Below, piece by piece: positions 7,643 through 15,092 of a DNA stretch of 17,437 bases. The position numbers were made by a program, and so were the translations under genes. The first letter of the stretch is position 1; each line of letters opens with the position of its first letter. The DNA comes from DATFLS01 sp964413425 (GTDB taxonomy: Bacteria; Fidelibacterota; JAANXI01). The notes under the pieces were generated by a model. It saw only the letters and a list, made by a program, of their open reading frames with translations, did not search any database and had not been told where the DNA came from. The stretch covers positions 1-17,437 of the forward strand of contig CAYPST010000089.1 in the NCBI GenBank assembly GCA_964413425.1, in the 5' to 3' direction.

Positions 7643-9733
7643 CTATGAAAACTGGGCCTGAATGGCCGTGATGGCTATGGTATAAACAATATCATTGATC
7701 GTGGCTCCCCGGCTGAGATCATTCGCCGGCTTATTGACCCCCTGGAGCACGGGACCAATTGCTGTGATATTTGCGGAACGCTGCACCGCCTTATAAGCAA
7801 TATTTCCCGAGTTCAGATCCGGGAAAATGTATACACTTGCTTTCCCGGCGACTTCACTGTCTTTTAATTTCAGATTGGCGACTTCCGGGGAAATCGCTGC
7901 ATCATATTGGAGCGGTCCCTCGATTTTCAGTTCCGGCTGTTTCTCCCGTGCAATCCGGGTGGCTTCCCGCACCTTATCCACCACCTGCCCCTGGCCTGAG
8001 GCTCCGGTAGAGTAGGAAAGCATTGCTATATACGGATCAATGCCGAATGATTTCGCTGTGGTTGCACTGGTGATGGCAATATCAGCCAGTTGCTCGGCAT
8101 TCGGATCCTGAACCAGGGCACAATCGCCGTAGACCAGCACCCGATCCGGTAAGCACATGAAGAAGATACTGGAAGCAAGTGACACATCGGGTTTGGTCTT
8201 GATGATCTGCAGTACGGGACGGATGGTGTCGGCTGTGGTGTGAGTTGAGCCGGAAACAAAACCGTCTGCATCGCCCTGGTGCACCATCATGGTTCCGAAA
8301 TAAATGGGATCCAGCACCATATCCCGCGCCCGTTCCTCGGTCATTCCCTTATGCTTTCGCAAATCATAGAGTGTAGAGGCATACTGATCCAGACTATCGT
8401 AGGTGTTCGGATTCACGATATTGGCCCGGTCAATGTTGACACCCAGCAGCTGGGCCTGGTCTGTGATTTCTTCCGGCTGGCCGAGTAACGTAATATCACA
8501 GATTTCCCGGGTGAGAATTTGCTCGGTGGCCTGTAAAATCCGTGGCTCTGTGCCCTCCGGCAACACAATGTGTTTTTTATCCGTGTGCGCCCGCTCCATC
8601 AACTCATAGACGAACATCTTGGGGGTTCTTCGTTTGGACTTCTTTAACCCCAGCTGATCGTAAATCCGTTTGGTATCGACATGTCTCTCCACAATTTGAG
8701 CCGCCAGTTCGATTTTCTCTTTATCGTTCCGTTTAATGTCCCCGGTGACCGCGTTGACCTTCAGAGCGGTGATGTAAGTATCATCATCCACTGAGAGGAT
8801 GGAAAGCTGGGCGTCTCCCAGGCCTCCAATCAGCTTTTTTACGAATTCGCCGGGTTCGAGTCCACCGGTGAGGATGATGCCTGAGAGCTTCGGATACGCC
8901 CCGGACATCTGCGCTGCCATTATCGCTGTGATAACGTCATCTCTGTCCCCGGGAGTGATAACCAGATATCCGTCTTTATCGTTGATATATCGAAGGCCGT
9001 TTTCCAACGTCATAGCAAACACTCTGGGCTCGACGACGATCTTCGATAAATCATCGCCGCGATAGATCACCCGGGCTTCCAACTCTTCGGCCACATCCAG
9101 TAATCGCGGTCTGGCGAGTGTTACCGAATACGGGGGAATGCCGAACAATATGGTCTTATCTTTCTCCAAAAATTCTCGTATCTGTTCATAGGTGGCTCCG
9201 TAATCATCCGCGTCTAATTTATTGACGATCACGCCGAGGAAATCACAACCGGTTTCCTGAAATGAATCCCGACATTCAGTGACATTGGAAATGATATCAT
9301 CTACTGTTTTCCCAGCGCCGTTGGCTACCAATAACACAGGCGCACCTAAATTCTTTGCGATATCCGCATTGATATCAAACTCGAGGGCGGAGGTGGCACT
9401 GGTATAATCCGTGCCCTCGATAACCACCACATTCTTATTTTCGGCGATTTTGTTGTACGCGCGCATGATCCGTTCGATGGCTTGATCTTTATCATTCTGG
9501 ATATCTTTCATTGAGACCGGGTTCATATTTTCCAGATCGGAATCCTGATGAAAAACTTCCTTAATAAGCGAAGCGTCTTCGTCGAACCTGTTATTATTAC
9601 GGAATCGCTGACCGATGGGTTTGATATATCCCACATCAGGAACGATTCGTTCGAACGCTTCCAGTAATCCTATGGAAATCGCGCTTTTACCGCTGTTCGG
9701 TTCTGTCGCGGCAATGAAAATATTTTTTGACAT
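7643..9733 (-). CDS. pta: Phosphate acetyltransferase, long P-loop/DRTGG form
   Basis: Pta interconverts acetyl-CoA plus phosphate and acetyl phosphate plus CoA, linking central carbon flow to acetate formation or uptake in the cytosol. The 696-residue length matches the long E. coli-type enzyme. Residues about 1-210 form a BioD-like P-loop domain with the Walker-type motif ATEPNSGKSA (9-18). About 215-325 is the DRTGG-type domain, and about 370-696 is the catalytic PTA domain with blocks such as GSTHTTADTIRP, SYSTGASGQG and FPDLNSGNIAYK. The ATG follows AAGGTGG (complement of 9740-9746) at good spacing. A perfect palindrome sits just upstream of that site. No ackA is present in the window. 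It is divergent from the hydrogenase operon, across a 1.18-kb gap. Confidence 0.95.
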   Translation of the reverse strand: MSKNIFIAATEPNSGKSAISIGLLEAFERIVPDVGYIKPIGQRFRNNNRFDEDASLIKEVFHQDSDLENMNPVSMKDIQNDKDQAIERIMRAYNKIAENKNVVVIEGTDYTSATSALEFDINADIAKNLGAPVLLVANGAGKTVDDIISNVTECRDSFQETGCDFLGVIVNKLDADDYGATYEQIREFLEKDKTILFGIPPYSVTLARPRLLDVAEELEARVIYRGDDLSKIVVEPRVFAMTLENGLRYINDKDGYLVITPGDRDDVITAIMAAQMSGAYPKLSGIILTGGLEPGEFVKKLIGGLGDAQLSILSVDDDTYITALKVNAVTGDIKRNDKEKIELAAQIVERHVDTKRIYDQLGLKKSKRRTPKMFVYELMERAHTDKKHIVLPEGTEPRILQATEQILTREICDITLLGQPEEITDQAQLLGVNIDRANIVNPNTYDSLDQYASTLYDLRKHKGMTEERARDMVLDPIYFGTMMVHQGDADGFVSGSTHTTADTIRPVLQIIKTKPDVSLASSIFFMCLPDRVLVYGDCALVQDPNAEQLADIAITSATTAKSFGIDPYIAMLSYSTGASGQGQVVDKVREATRIAREKQPELKIEGPLQYDAAISPEVANLKLKDSEVAGKASVYIFPDLNSGNIAYKAVQRSANITAIGPVLQGVNKPANDLSRGATINDIVYTIAITAIQAQFS

Positions 9734-9751
9734 TCTCTACCACCTTGTTAG

Positions 9752-9768
9752 TTATCGGTTGCCGATAA
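9752..9768. promoter_or_regulatory. Palindrome directly upstream of the pta ribosome binding site
   Basis: TTATCGG-TTG-CCGATAA is a perfect 7+7-bp inverted repeat with a 3-nt centre. It lies 5 nt upstream of the pta Shine-Dalgarno sequence and 18 nt from its start codon. It could be an operator overlapping the pta promoter or early leader, or an RNA stem that affects initiation. It does not match the Fnr/Crp or Rex consensus. Confidence 0.4.
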
Positions 9769-9921
9769 TCTCTGTATTGGTCTGACAATTCCATGGAATG
9801 CAAAGGTAACTGATATGTGTTCGTTAGAGAGACACAGTGGCCGCGTACTGTGCAAGATCCATGTCATCTCAACTCTCTCTTCTGCCATCGGAAAGGGTTC
9901 CACTTCCATGGGTGGGGTGCT

Positions 9922-9935
9922 GATAAGTACTTATC
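9922..9935. promoter_or_regulatory. Perfect 14-bp palindrome
   Basis: GATAAGTACTTATC is exactly self-complementary. It contains the same GATAA/TTATC pentamers as the palindrome upstream of pta at 9752-9768, but in the opposite arrangement. It lies 189 nt upstream of the pta start, between the divergent transcription units, where a regulator could bind. Chance is not excluded. Confidence 0.25.
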
Positions 9936-10060
9936 GCAGTCGGGAGAAAAATCATACGAAACAGCCAGAGGTATGAAGAGGAGTCGTGTAATACATTCCG
10001 TGAATGGCGGGAATCAGGCAGGATATTGCTTCAATACGGTCTTTCATGGTCCTTCTTTCA

Positions 10061-10086
10061 GGCCGGTCATTATCCGGCCCTTATTT
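10061..10086 (+). terminator. Terminator-like hairpin without an obvious upstream gene
   Basis: GGCCGG (10061-10066) pairs with CCGGCC (10074-10079) around the loop TCATTAT, followed by CTTATTT. The T-rich side is on the + strand, so it would end a + strand transcript. The only candidate sources are an unrecognised small RNA or ORF within about 9800-10060, because pta reads the other way. Confidence 0.4.
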
Positions 10087-10141
10087 CATGTCTGTTATAA
10101 AATAATGTTTCCATCAGGGGGAAGAAATCTAAAATTTACGG

Positions 10142-10285
10142 ATGTATGTTTGGTGGTATTATTACAAACTTGATAGAAATCAGCGCCTTAAATTGTATCA
10201 CGCAGATACCGGAGATCTGTTATTCTCTGTGTCCGTCCATCAATGGAATCATGTATTGGATGCGCTTGAGTTGTTGAAATATTAA
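10142..10285 (+). CDS. Small hypothetical protein, 47 aa, aromatic N-terminus
   Basis: An ATG at 10142 opens a 47-codon frame ending TAA at 10283-10285. The product starts MYVWWYYYKLDRN, continues with an alternating strand-like section (QRLKLYHADTGDLLFSVSV) and ends with a helix-like VLDALELLKY. That strand-turn-strand-helix pattern, with a TGD turn, reads like a real compact domain rather than random translation, though no family is recognised. An in-frame TAA at 10130 leaves this ATG as the natural start. No close Shine-Dalgarno sequence is present; a GGGGGAAG at 10117-10124 is too far upstream. It follows a terminator-like hairpin, consistent with an independent unit, and precedes the hydrogenase operon by 624 nt. 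Confidence 0.45.
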   Translation: MYVWWYYYKLDRNQRLKLYHADTGDLLFSVSVHQWNHVLDALELLKY

Positions 10286-10616
10286 ACAATAATTTCTCAA
10301 TATTAGAAATACAATTTGGCGGACAAAGATGGGCAGCGGGGTATTCATACCGGTAAAGTCATAGTATTATTAATTCTTTCCGGAGAATTCAGGGGACGAT
10401 GTATCTGGCATTCTTTTTGAACAAAATGTCTGGAAAGATCATCATCTACCGATAGCGGAATAAGGATTTACTTATTACTCGGATTCGATTCTCGATTGAC
10501 GGTCCGGTGTGAAGGCGATTAGGAGAGTGACAATGCGGTATGCACGGAAGAATATAGAATAAAGGCGCAGATGCTCTAACCTCTCCGGATTTCCAGTGCA
10601 AACGATTGGTTGTTGA

Positions 10617-10913
10617 ATGCTGTATAACGCGGATTCCCTGATTACTATGGTAACTTCTGACAGCGCAGAATCTTTTATTTTCAATGCCTATCAATCTTTC
10701 ACCTTTATCCTGGATTCTACCACTATTCTATCAGAAAACATTAGACGGAAGTATACGTTTCTCCCCCGGAGAAATGAGGGATTTTTAATGGAAGTTTCAG
10801 CGCACAACGTACTTTGCAGCTCAAAAGTTGGGGTACCGGATTGTACACTTCAAACAACTATCGTGTATCCAACCTCACATTTATCAATGAACAAAGGCCG
10901 GAGTGAACAATGA
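10617..10913 (+). CDS. Doubtful ORF overlapping the first hydrogenase gene by ATGA
   Basis: A 98-codon frame from ATG 10617 ends in a TGA that overlaps the start of the HydB-like gene (ATGA at 10910-10913). The same junction type recurs inside the operon. An internal ATG at 10788 lies 7 nt after GAGGG and would give a 41-residue product with two cysteines, rich in Ser and Thr. No family is recognised, and the longer form lacks a ribosome binding site. It could be a leader peptide coupling to the operon, or a chance open frame. Confidence 0.2.
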   Translation: MLYNADSLITMVTSDSAESFIFNAYQSFTFILDSTTILSENIRRKYTFLPRRNEGFLMEVSAHNVLCSSKVGVPDCTLQTTIVYPTSHLSMNKGRSEQ

Positions 10914-11977
10914 TAGTAAAATCCGAAGACCTGTTTGCATTTTTCCATAAACTCGCTGCCGGTGAAATAGGGGCATTCCACAACGTCTGGCTACCTTTCA
11001 AATCGTCAAATCTCGAGAATGGCGAGTATTTCTTTACATCTCTGGCGGAAGCTGATGAGGACACAGATTCTTCCATAGATGGATATCGTACGGTCGACCC
11101 GGTAAAAACCTTTTTCTACCGGTTTCGTGAGCATGTGCTCCCGGCGGAGTATCCATCCGGGAAGCAGCTGGTGGCGGGAGTGAAAGCATGTGATTTACAG
11201 GCCCTGATCCTCATGGACAGGGCGTTGATAAACGAGGAATTTGTGGATCCGGCGTATAAACATTGGCGCGAATCGGTTACGGTGGTCAGTGCTGATTGTA
11301 CCGATTTCGCGCCCAGTTGCCACTGTATTCTGTTGAACGGAATGCCCTATCCGGAGAAGGGATATGATGTCAATCTTTCCAGGATTGACGATTCCTATCT
11401 CGTCACCACCGGATCCGGAAAAGGAGAAGATTTCGTCGCATTATTGAAGAAGGAGACTCCCTGGGAGGAAGCCACTCCGGAGCATCGGGACAGGGTGAAC
11501 CAGCGCAGACAGGAAATGGTCAACAGGTTACATGAGGCTAACCAATCCTACTTCAGATCTGATGCCTATGAAGATCTCAGGGCTGCGGATATGGAACACT
11601 GGGAAGAAGAATCGACCTCATGTGTCGGGTGCGGTGCCTGCACCAATATCTGTCCAACCTGTTACTGTCTGATACTCAACGATGAGACCACGGCTGAGCA
11701 ATTCATAAAAGTCCGCAGTTATGACTCCTGCCAGTTATTCGGGTATGCCCGGGTCGCCGGCGGCGGAACGCCCCGGCCGGAGATGACTCAACGCTTTCGG
11801 CATCGATATCTCTGCAAATTTACCCTTATGCCCGGAGATTTTGATATGCTGGGGTGCACGGGATGCGGGAGATGTGTGGATGCGTGTCCGGGGAATATTG
11901 ACATCAGATCGGTGCTCAAAAACATCATGGATCGGTCTGCGAAGGAGTTGGAAGCAACCCCTGTGGAAACCATGTAA
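10910..11977 (+). CDS. AsrA/HydB-like iron-sulfur subunit of hydrogenase complex
   Basis: The 355-residue protein belongs to the family of anaerobic sulfite reductase subunit A and sulfhydrogenase beta subunit, soluble proteins that pass electrons between a flavin/NAD(P) subunit and a partner enzyme. Visible marks are GVKACDLQAL in the N-terminal half, a cysteine cluster ADCTDFAPSCHC before GYDV, and two [4Fe-4S] motifs. The first is C238-C241-C244-C248P, followed by C251 and C253. The second is C316-C319-C322-C326P. The ATG at 10910 follows GGAG at 10900-10903. The FAD subunit gene starts 19 nt after the stop. In the known sulfhydrogenase this subunit serves a cytoplasmic group 3 enzyme; here it heads a group 4 operon. 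Family assignment is strong, substrate side uncertain. Confidence 0.88.
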   Translation: MIVKSEDLFAFFHKLAAGEIGAFHNVWLPFKSSNLENGEYFFTSLAEADEDTDSSIDGYRTVDPVKTFFYRFREHVLPAEYPSGKQLVAGVKACDLQALILMDRALINEEFVDPAYKHWRESVTVVSADCTDFAPSCHCILLNGMPYPEKGYDVNLSRIDDSYLVTTGSGKGEDFVALLKKETPWEEATPEHRDRVNQRRQEMVNRLHEANQSYFRSDAYEDLRAADMEHWEEESTSCVGCGACTNICPTCYCLILNDETTAEQFIKVRSYDSCQLFGYARVAGGGTPRPEMTQRFRHRYLCKFTLMPGDFDMLGCTGCGRCVDACPGNIDIRSVLKNIMDRSAKELEATPVETM

Positions 11978-11996
11978 ATCTGAGGAGAAAGAATAC

Positions 11997-12818
11997 ATGC
12001 AAAATCCATATGAGGTCATACCGGCTGAAATCTATGAGATACGGCAAGAATCTCCGCTGATTCGAACGCTCCGGGTCCGGCCGGAACAGCCGATTTCGTT
12101 CCGCACAGGCCAGTTTATCGAATTGACCATTCCCGGCGTGGGAGAGGCACCCTTCACGCCCTCGTCTTCGCATTTCATCGCCGAGAACATGGATATTACC
12201 ATTATGAAAACCGGCTTTGTCACTGAGCATGTCCACCAGACGGAAGTCGGAGATGTTCTCGGATTACGTGGCCCCTACGGGTCGCATTATCCTCTGGAGA
12301 AATTCCAGGGCAAGGACCTGCTTATTCTGGGTGGCGGATGCGGGCTGGCGCCGCTGCGTTCGTTGTTCAAAACACTCCTGCATGAGGAAGAAAAGTATAA
12401 CAGTATCACCTTCTGTGCCGGTGCGAAAACTCCCGAAGACTGTATCTACAAAGAGGAAATTGAGGAATGGCGCAGCCATGAACGAGTCACCCTGCTCCGG
12501 GCAGTCGACGAGGTACCGGAAGGCGAGGAGTGGAGCGAAGACGTCTGTCTCGTTACCAAGCTCCTGGAACAGGTGGACCTTCAGCCGGACGGAAACCCCG
12601 CCATCGTGTGCGGCCCGCCTATCATGATGAAGTTCGGAACCCTGGATCTGCTGGAGTATGGCTATCCCGAAGAGAGTATTTATCTCTCCATGGAAAAGAA
12701 AATGTACTGCGGATTTGGTGAGTGCCGGCACTGCATGGTGGGAAATTATTATGCCTGCAAAGATGGTCCGGTTTTTACCTACGATCAGATCAAAAATGAG
12801 GAAGGGATCTGGGAATGA
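11997..12818 (+). CDS. AsrB/HydG-like FAD, NAD(P) and [2Fe-2S] subunit
   Basis: The 273-residue protein is a ferredoxin-NADP reductase-type flavoprotein like the sulfhydrogenase gamma subunit, AsrB and PyrK. It is expected to exchange electrons with NAD(P)H. The FAD domain is N-terminal (FRTGQFIELTIPGVGEAPF, then GPYGSHYPL), and the nucleotide-binding glycine motif is GGGCGLAP (112-119). CGPPIMM follows further on. The C-terminal [2Fe-2S] ligands are C238, C243, C246 and C254 in YCGFGECRHCMVG...CKDGPVF. The ATG at 11997 follows GAGGAG (11982-11987). A longer in-frame reading back to 11841 overlaps the upstream gene and is not supported. The stop overlaps the next start by ATGA. Whether NADH or NADPH is used cannot be read from the sequence. 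Confidence 0.9.
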   Translation: MQNPYEVIPAEIYEIRQESPLIRTLRVRPEQPISFRTGQFIELTIPGVGEAPFTPSSSHFIAENMDITIMKTGFVTEHVHQTEVGDVLGLRGPYGSHYPLEKFQGKDLLILGGGCGLAPLRSLFKTLLHEEEKYNSITFCAGAKTPEDCIYKEEIEEWRSHERVTLLRAVDEVPEGEEWSEDVCLVTKLLEQVDLQPDGNPAIVCGPPIMMKFGTLDLLEYGYPEESIYLSMEKKMYCGFGECRHCMVGNYYACKDGPVFTYDQIKNEEGIWE

Positions 12819-13318
12819 AAAAATTATTCATTGACATCCCCTCACTAACCGAGTCCGGAGTTCCGGTGGAGGAGATCGAATGCGAATATCTCTTCCATCG
12901 AAAGAATCAGGGACAGTTTTCGCTGCTGGAAGTAGCGGAATTCGCCTCCTACTGCCGGCAGTGTGAAGAGGCGTTCTGTGTGACAGCCTGTCCCAAAGAT
13001 GCTCTGGAGCGGCTGGACTCCGGCACAATAAAACGGTATAACATGCGCTGCATCGGCTGCAAGAGCTGTGTATTAGCCTGTCCGTTCGGTACCATTTTCC
13101 CGGAGGTCATCAATTATGTGACTAACAGGTGTGATTATTGTCTGAATCAGCTGCAGGAAGATCCGAAGTATATCCCGGCCTGTGTCGAGTCTGCTCCCAA
13201 CGGCAGTTTCCGGATGGTGGAAATGGAGCAGGAGGATCCGGAGAATCATATCTACTTCTCAGGAGATCACCTCGCTATTAAAAGCCCGAGCTGGCGCCAC
13301 AAGGAGGGTAGGGTATGA
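12815..13318 (+). CDS. CooF/HycB-like 4Fe-4S ferredoxin subunit
   Basis: This 167-residue iron-sulfur protein probably wires the NAD(P) module to the hydrogenase small subunit on the cytoplasmic membrane face. Two complete [4Fe-4S] motifs are present: C47-C50-C55-C59P and C79-C82-C85-C89P. A third region has C106xxC109 and C123VESAP, where related HycB/CooF proteins usually read CVxACP. The fourth cysteine is replaced by alanine at 127, so this site has only three obvious ligands. The start overlaps the upstream stop (ATGA), and its own stop overlaps the NuoH-like gene's start. There are no membrane segments. The role as linker is inferred from position and family. Confidence 0.88.
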   Translation: MKKLFIDIPSLTESGVPVEEIECEYLFHRKNQGQFSLLEVAEFASYCRQCEEAFCVTACPKDALERLDSGTIKRYNMRCIGCKSCVLACPFGTIFPEVINYVTNRCDYCLNQLQEDPKYIPACVESAPNGSFRMVEMEQEDPENHIYFSGDHLAIKSPSWRHKEGRV

Positions 13319-14247
13319 ATATCGCAGCTGCAATTCTCTATCTGTTCATCTTCCCGGGATTACTTTTTACCAGTGTGCTCGGACTGCTGGTGGGTTGGGT
13401 TGATCGCAAGGTATCGGCACGCTTTCAGTTCCGGGTCGGGCCGCCATTATTCCAGAATTTTAATGACTTCTTCAAGCTGCTGGGGAAAGAAACCATCATT
13501 GTCAGGGATGGCATTCATTCCCTGTTTGTGGCGGCTCCCTTTGTGGCTTTCGGAACACTGGTGCTGATATCGACTATGATCGGCGGGGCGCTTTTCTTCC
13601 TGCAGGGCTTTGCCGGTGACCTGATCGTGGTGATGTATCTCCTGATGGTCTATTCCGTTATGGTGGTACTGGGTGGCACTTCGAGCGGGAATGTGTATGC
13701 CAGTATCGGGGGAGGACGGGAGATCAAACTGCTGCTGGCAGATGAACTGGCGTTTATCCTGGTGCTGCTGGTGCCGATCATCAAAGCGGGATATGCGTTA
13801 CAGCTGAGCGAGATTATTGCAGCACAAACGGCCCAGGGAGCGTTCGTCGGGTCGGTGTCCGGGGTGATTGCCTTTCTCATCGGGTTGCTCTGTATTCAGG
13901 CAAAGATGACCCTGCCGCCATTTCACATCCCGGAAGCGGAGACTGAAATCGTGGAAGGGCCGTTCATGGAATACAGCGGCGGGCCGCTGGCGTTCTGGAA
14001 ACTGAATCATTACATGATGTGGGCGATCTTTCCGTTCCTGCTCGTGCTGCTCTTCTGGGGCGGGTTTCATCTCTCCGGTCTGGGTATCCTCTGGGCTGTT
14101 CTGAAGTACTTGCTGATTGTAGTGTTGATGATTGTGATTAAAAACACCAATCCCCGGGTACGAATTGACACCGCCCTGAATTTCTTCTGGAAATATGCGA
14201 CGCCGCTTGCATTCATTGCAATTATTCTAGCCGTGATAGGAGTGTAA
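13315..14247 (+). CDS. NuoH/HyfC/EchB-like membrane subunit
   Basis: The 310-residue polytopic protein is the complex I NuoH homologue of group 4 hydrogenases. It anchors the hydrogenase core and contributes to ion translocation at the Q-module-like junction. About eight hydrophobic segments are visible. Family motifs include WVDRKVSARFQFRVGPP near residues 28-44 with NDFFKLLGKE following, and SSGNVYASIGGGREIK. The loop motif PPFHIPEAETEIVEGPFMEYSGGP, rich in acidic residues, is the hallmark of the family. The ATG at 13315 follows AAGGAGG at 13301-13307 and overlaps the ferredoxin stop. The next gene begins one base after its stop. Confidence 0.93.
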   Translation: MNIAAAILYLFIFPGLLFTSVLGLLVGWVDRKVSARFQFRVGPPLFQNFNDFFKLLGKETIIVRDGIHSLFVAAPFVAFGTLVLISTMIGGALFFLQGFAGDLIVVMYLLMVYSVMVVLGGTSSGNVYASIGGGREIKLLLADELAFILVLLVPIIKAGYALQLSEIIAAQTAQGAFVGSVSGVIAFLIGLLCIQAKMTLPPFHIPEAETEIVEGPFMEYSGGPLAFWKLNHYMMWAIFPFLLVLLFWGGFHLSGLGILWAVLKYLLIVVLMIVIKNTNPRVRIDTALNFFWKYATPLAFIAIILAVIGV

Positions 14248-14248
14248 A

Positions 14249-14668
14249 ATGGGATGGTATAATAAACGCCTTGCTAAATCCTTGTGGGTGTTCCATGTGA
14301 GCGCTTCTCCGTGCAACAATTGTGATATTGAGATCCTGGATTTGCTCACTCCCCGGTACGATGTCGAACGGTTCGGCATCAAACTGGTGGGATCGGTCCG
14401 GCATGCGGATGTGATATTGCTGTCGGGTATCATCAATCAAAAAGTGGCACCCAAGGTGAAACATATTTATGAACAGGCGCCAAGACCGGTTTTCGTGGTG
14501 GGAGTAGGCACCTGCCCTGCTTCCGGTTGCTGCTTCAAGGAGAGTTACAATCGTGTGCCTGTGCGGGAAGATGTGATCCCGATTGATATGTACATCCCCG
14601 GCTGCCCGCCGAAACCGGAGGCCATGATTGCAGGTGTTGCCAAATTGATGGAGGTGCTCAATGCATAA
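14249..14668 (+). CDS. Group 4 [NiFe] hydrogenase small subunit, NuoB-like
   Basis: The 139-residue NuoB-type subunit carries the single [4Fe-4S] cluster next to the NiFe site. It corresponds to EchC/HyfI/MbhJ. The cluster cysteines are visible: C22 and C25 in SPCNNCDIEIL, C89 in GVGTCP and C119 in PGCPPKPE. The segment LLTPRYDVERFGIKLVGSVRHAD is characteristic of hydrogenase-type rather than respiratory complex I NuoB. The ATG at 14249 follows AGGAG at 14238-14242, one base after the upstream stop. It overlaps the NuoC-like gene by 8 bp. No twin-arginine signal is present, as expected for a cytoplasm-facing group 4 enzyme. Confidence 0.93.
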   Translation: MGWYNKRLAKSLWVFHVSASPCNNCDIEILDLLTPRYDVERFGIKLVGSVRHADVILLSGIINQKVAPKVKHIYEQAPRPVFVVGVGTCPASGCCFKESYNRVPVREDVIPIDMYIPGCPPKPEAMIAGVAKLMEVLNA

Positions 14669-15092
14669 AATGGATGAGTTCCTGTCGGTGATGGATGAGA
14701 AAATCGGCAGCTCGATTCGGAAGAAAAAGCGGTTGTATATCGATGTCGATAATACACATCTCCGCGAAGTCGTGGAATATTTGTTTCATACCATGGGATG
14801 TCGGTTGTCAACAGCCACAGCCATGGAGGTCTACAGCGGGATAGAAGTCCTCTATCACTTCTCGGATGATGCCAGGGGCGATTATTACTGCCCGCGCGTG
14901 CTCATGACCGACAAAGAGAATCCCCGGATGAACTCGATTACGCCCATCGTGAAGGGCGCCGAATGGATTGAGCGGGAGATGATGGAATACTGGGGGATCA
15001 CGTTCGACGGGCATCCCCGTCCGGAACGGCTGCTTTCCAAAGAACACCCCCAGAACCTCGATCAACCGTATAGATTCAGGAGGTTGTCATGA
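14661..15092 (+). CDS. NuoC/EchD-like hydrogenase subunit
   Basis: The 143-residue protein is the NuoC-type subunit that sits between the small and large subunits and has no known cofactor. The C-terminal half carries the family pattern: MTDKENPRMNSITPIVKGAEWIEREMMEYWGI followed by HPRPERLL. It is separate from the large subunit, as in Ech and Mbh, rather than fused as in HycE/HyfG. The ATG at 14661 follows GGAGG (14650-14654) and overlaps the small-subunit stop. Its own stop overlaps the large-subunit start by ATGA, indicating tight translational coupling of the core. Confidence 0.9.
   Translation: MHKMDEFLSVMDEKIGSSIRKKKRLYIDVDNTHLREVVEYLFHTMGCRLSTATAMEVYSGIEVLYHFSDDARGDYYCPRVLMTDKENPRMNSITPIVKGAEWIEREMMEYWGITFDGHPRPERLLSKEHPQNLDQPYRFRRLS

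Larger units (their letters stand above)
9769..10909. other. Long gap between pta and the hydrogenase operon
   Basis: These 1,141 nt carry no recognised large gene. Inside are a 12-bp palindrome (ATTCCATGGAAT, 9788-9799), a 14-bp palindrome (9922-9935), a terminator-like hairpin (10061-10086), a plausible 47-codon ORF (10142-10285) and a weaker frame running into the first hydrogenase gene (10617-10913). The part from 10286 to 10616 shows only AT-rich sequence and scattered stops. No convincing sigma-70 promoter for the hydrogenase operon was found. The length suggests regulatory sites, a small RNA, or decayed coding sequence. Confidence 0.5.

Noticed and set aside
9817..10173. 118-codon + strand frame from a GTG
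   Set aside because: The product is rich in Cys, His and Arg without any pattern, runs through a terminator-like hairpin, and has no ribosome binding site.
10406..10420. Sigma-54-like element (TGGCA...TTGA) upstream of the hydrogenase operon
   Set aside because: The -12 GC is replaced by GA and it lies about 500 nt from the first gene. Formate hydrogenlyase operons are sigma-54 controlled, but this match is too weak to call.
11841..11996. Longer N-terminus for the FAD/NAD(P) subunit
   Set aside because: It overlaps the coding end of the HydB-like gene by 137 nt, and the ATG at 11997 has a good GAGGAG and gives the normal family start.
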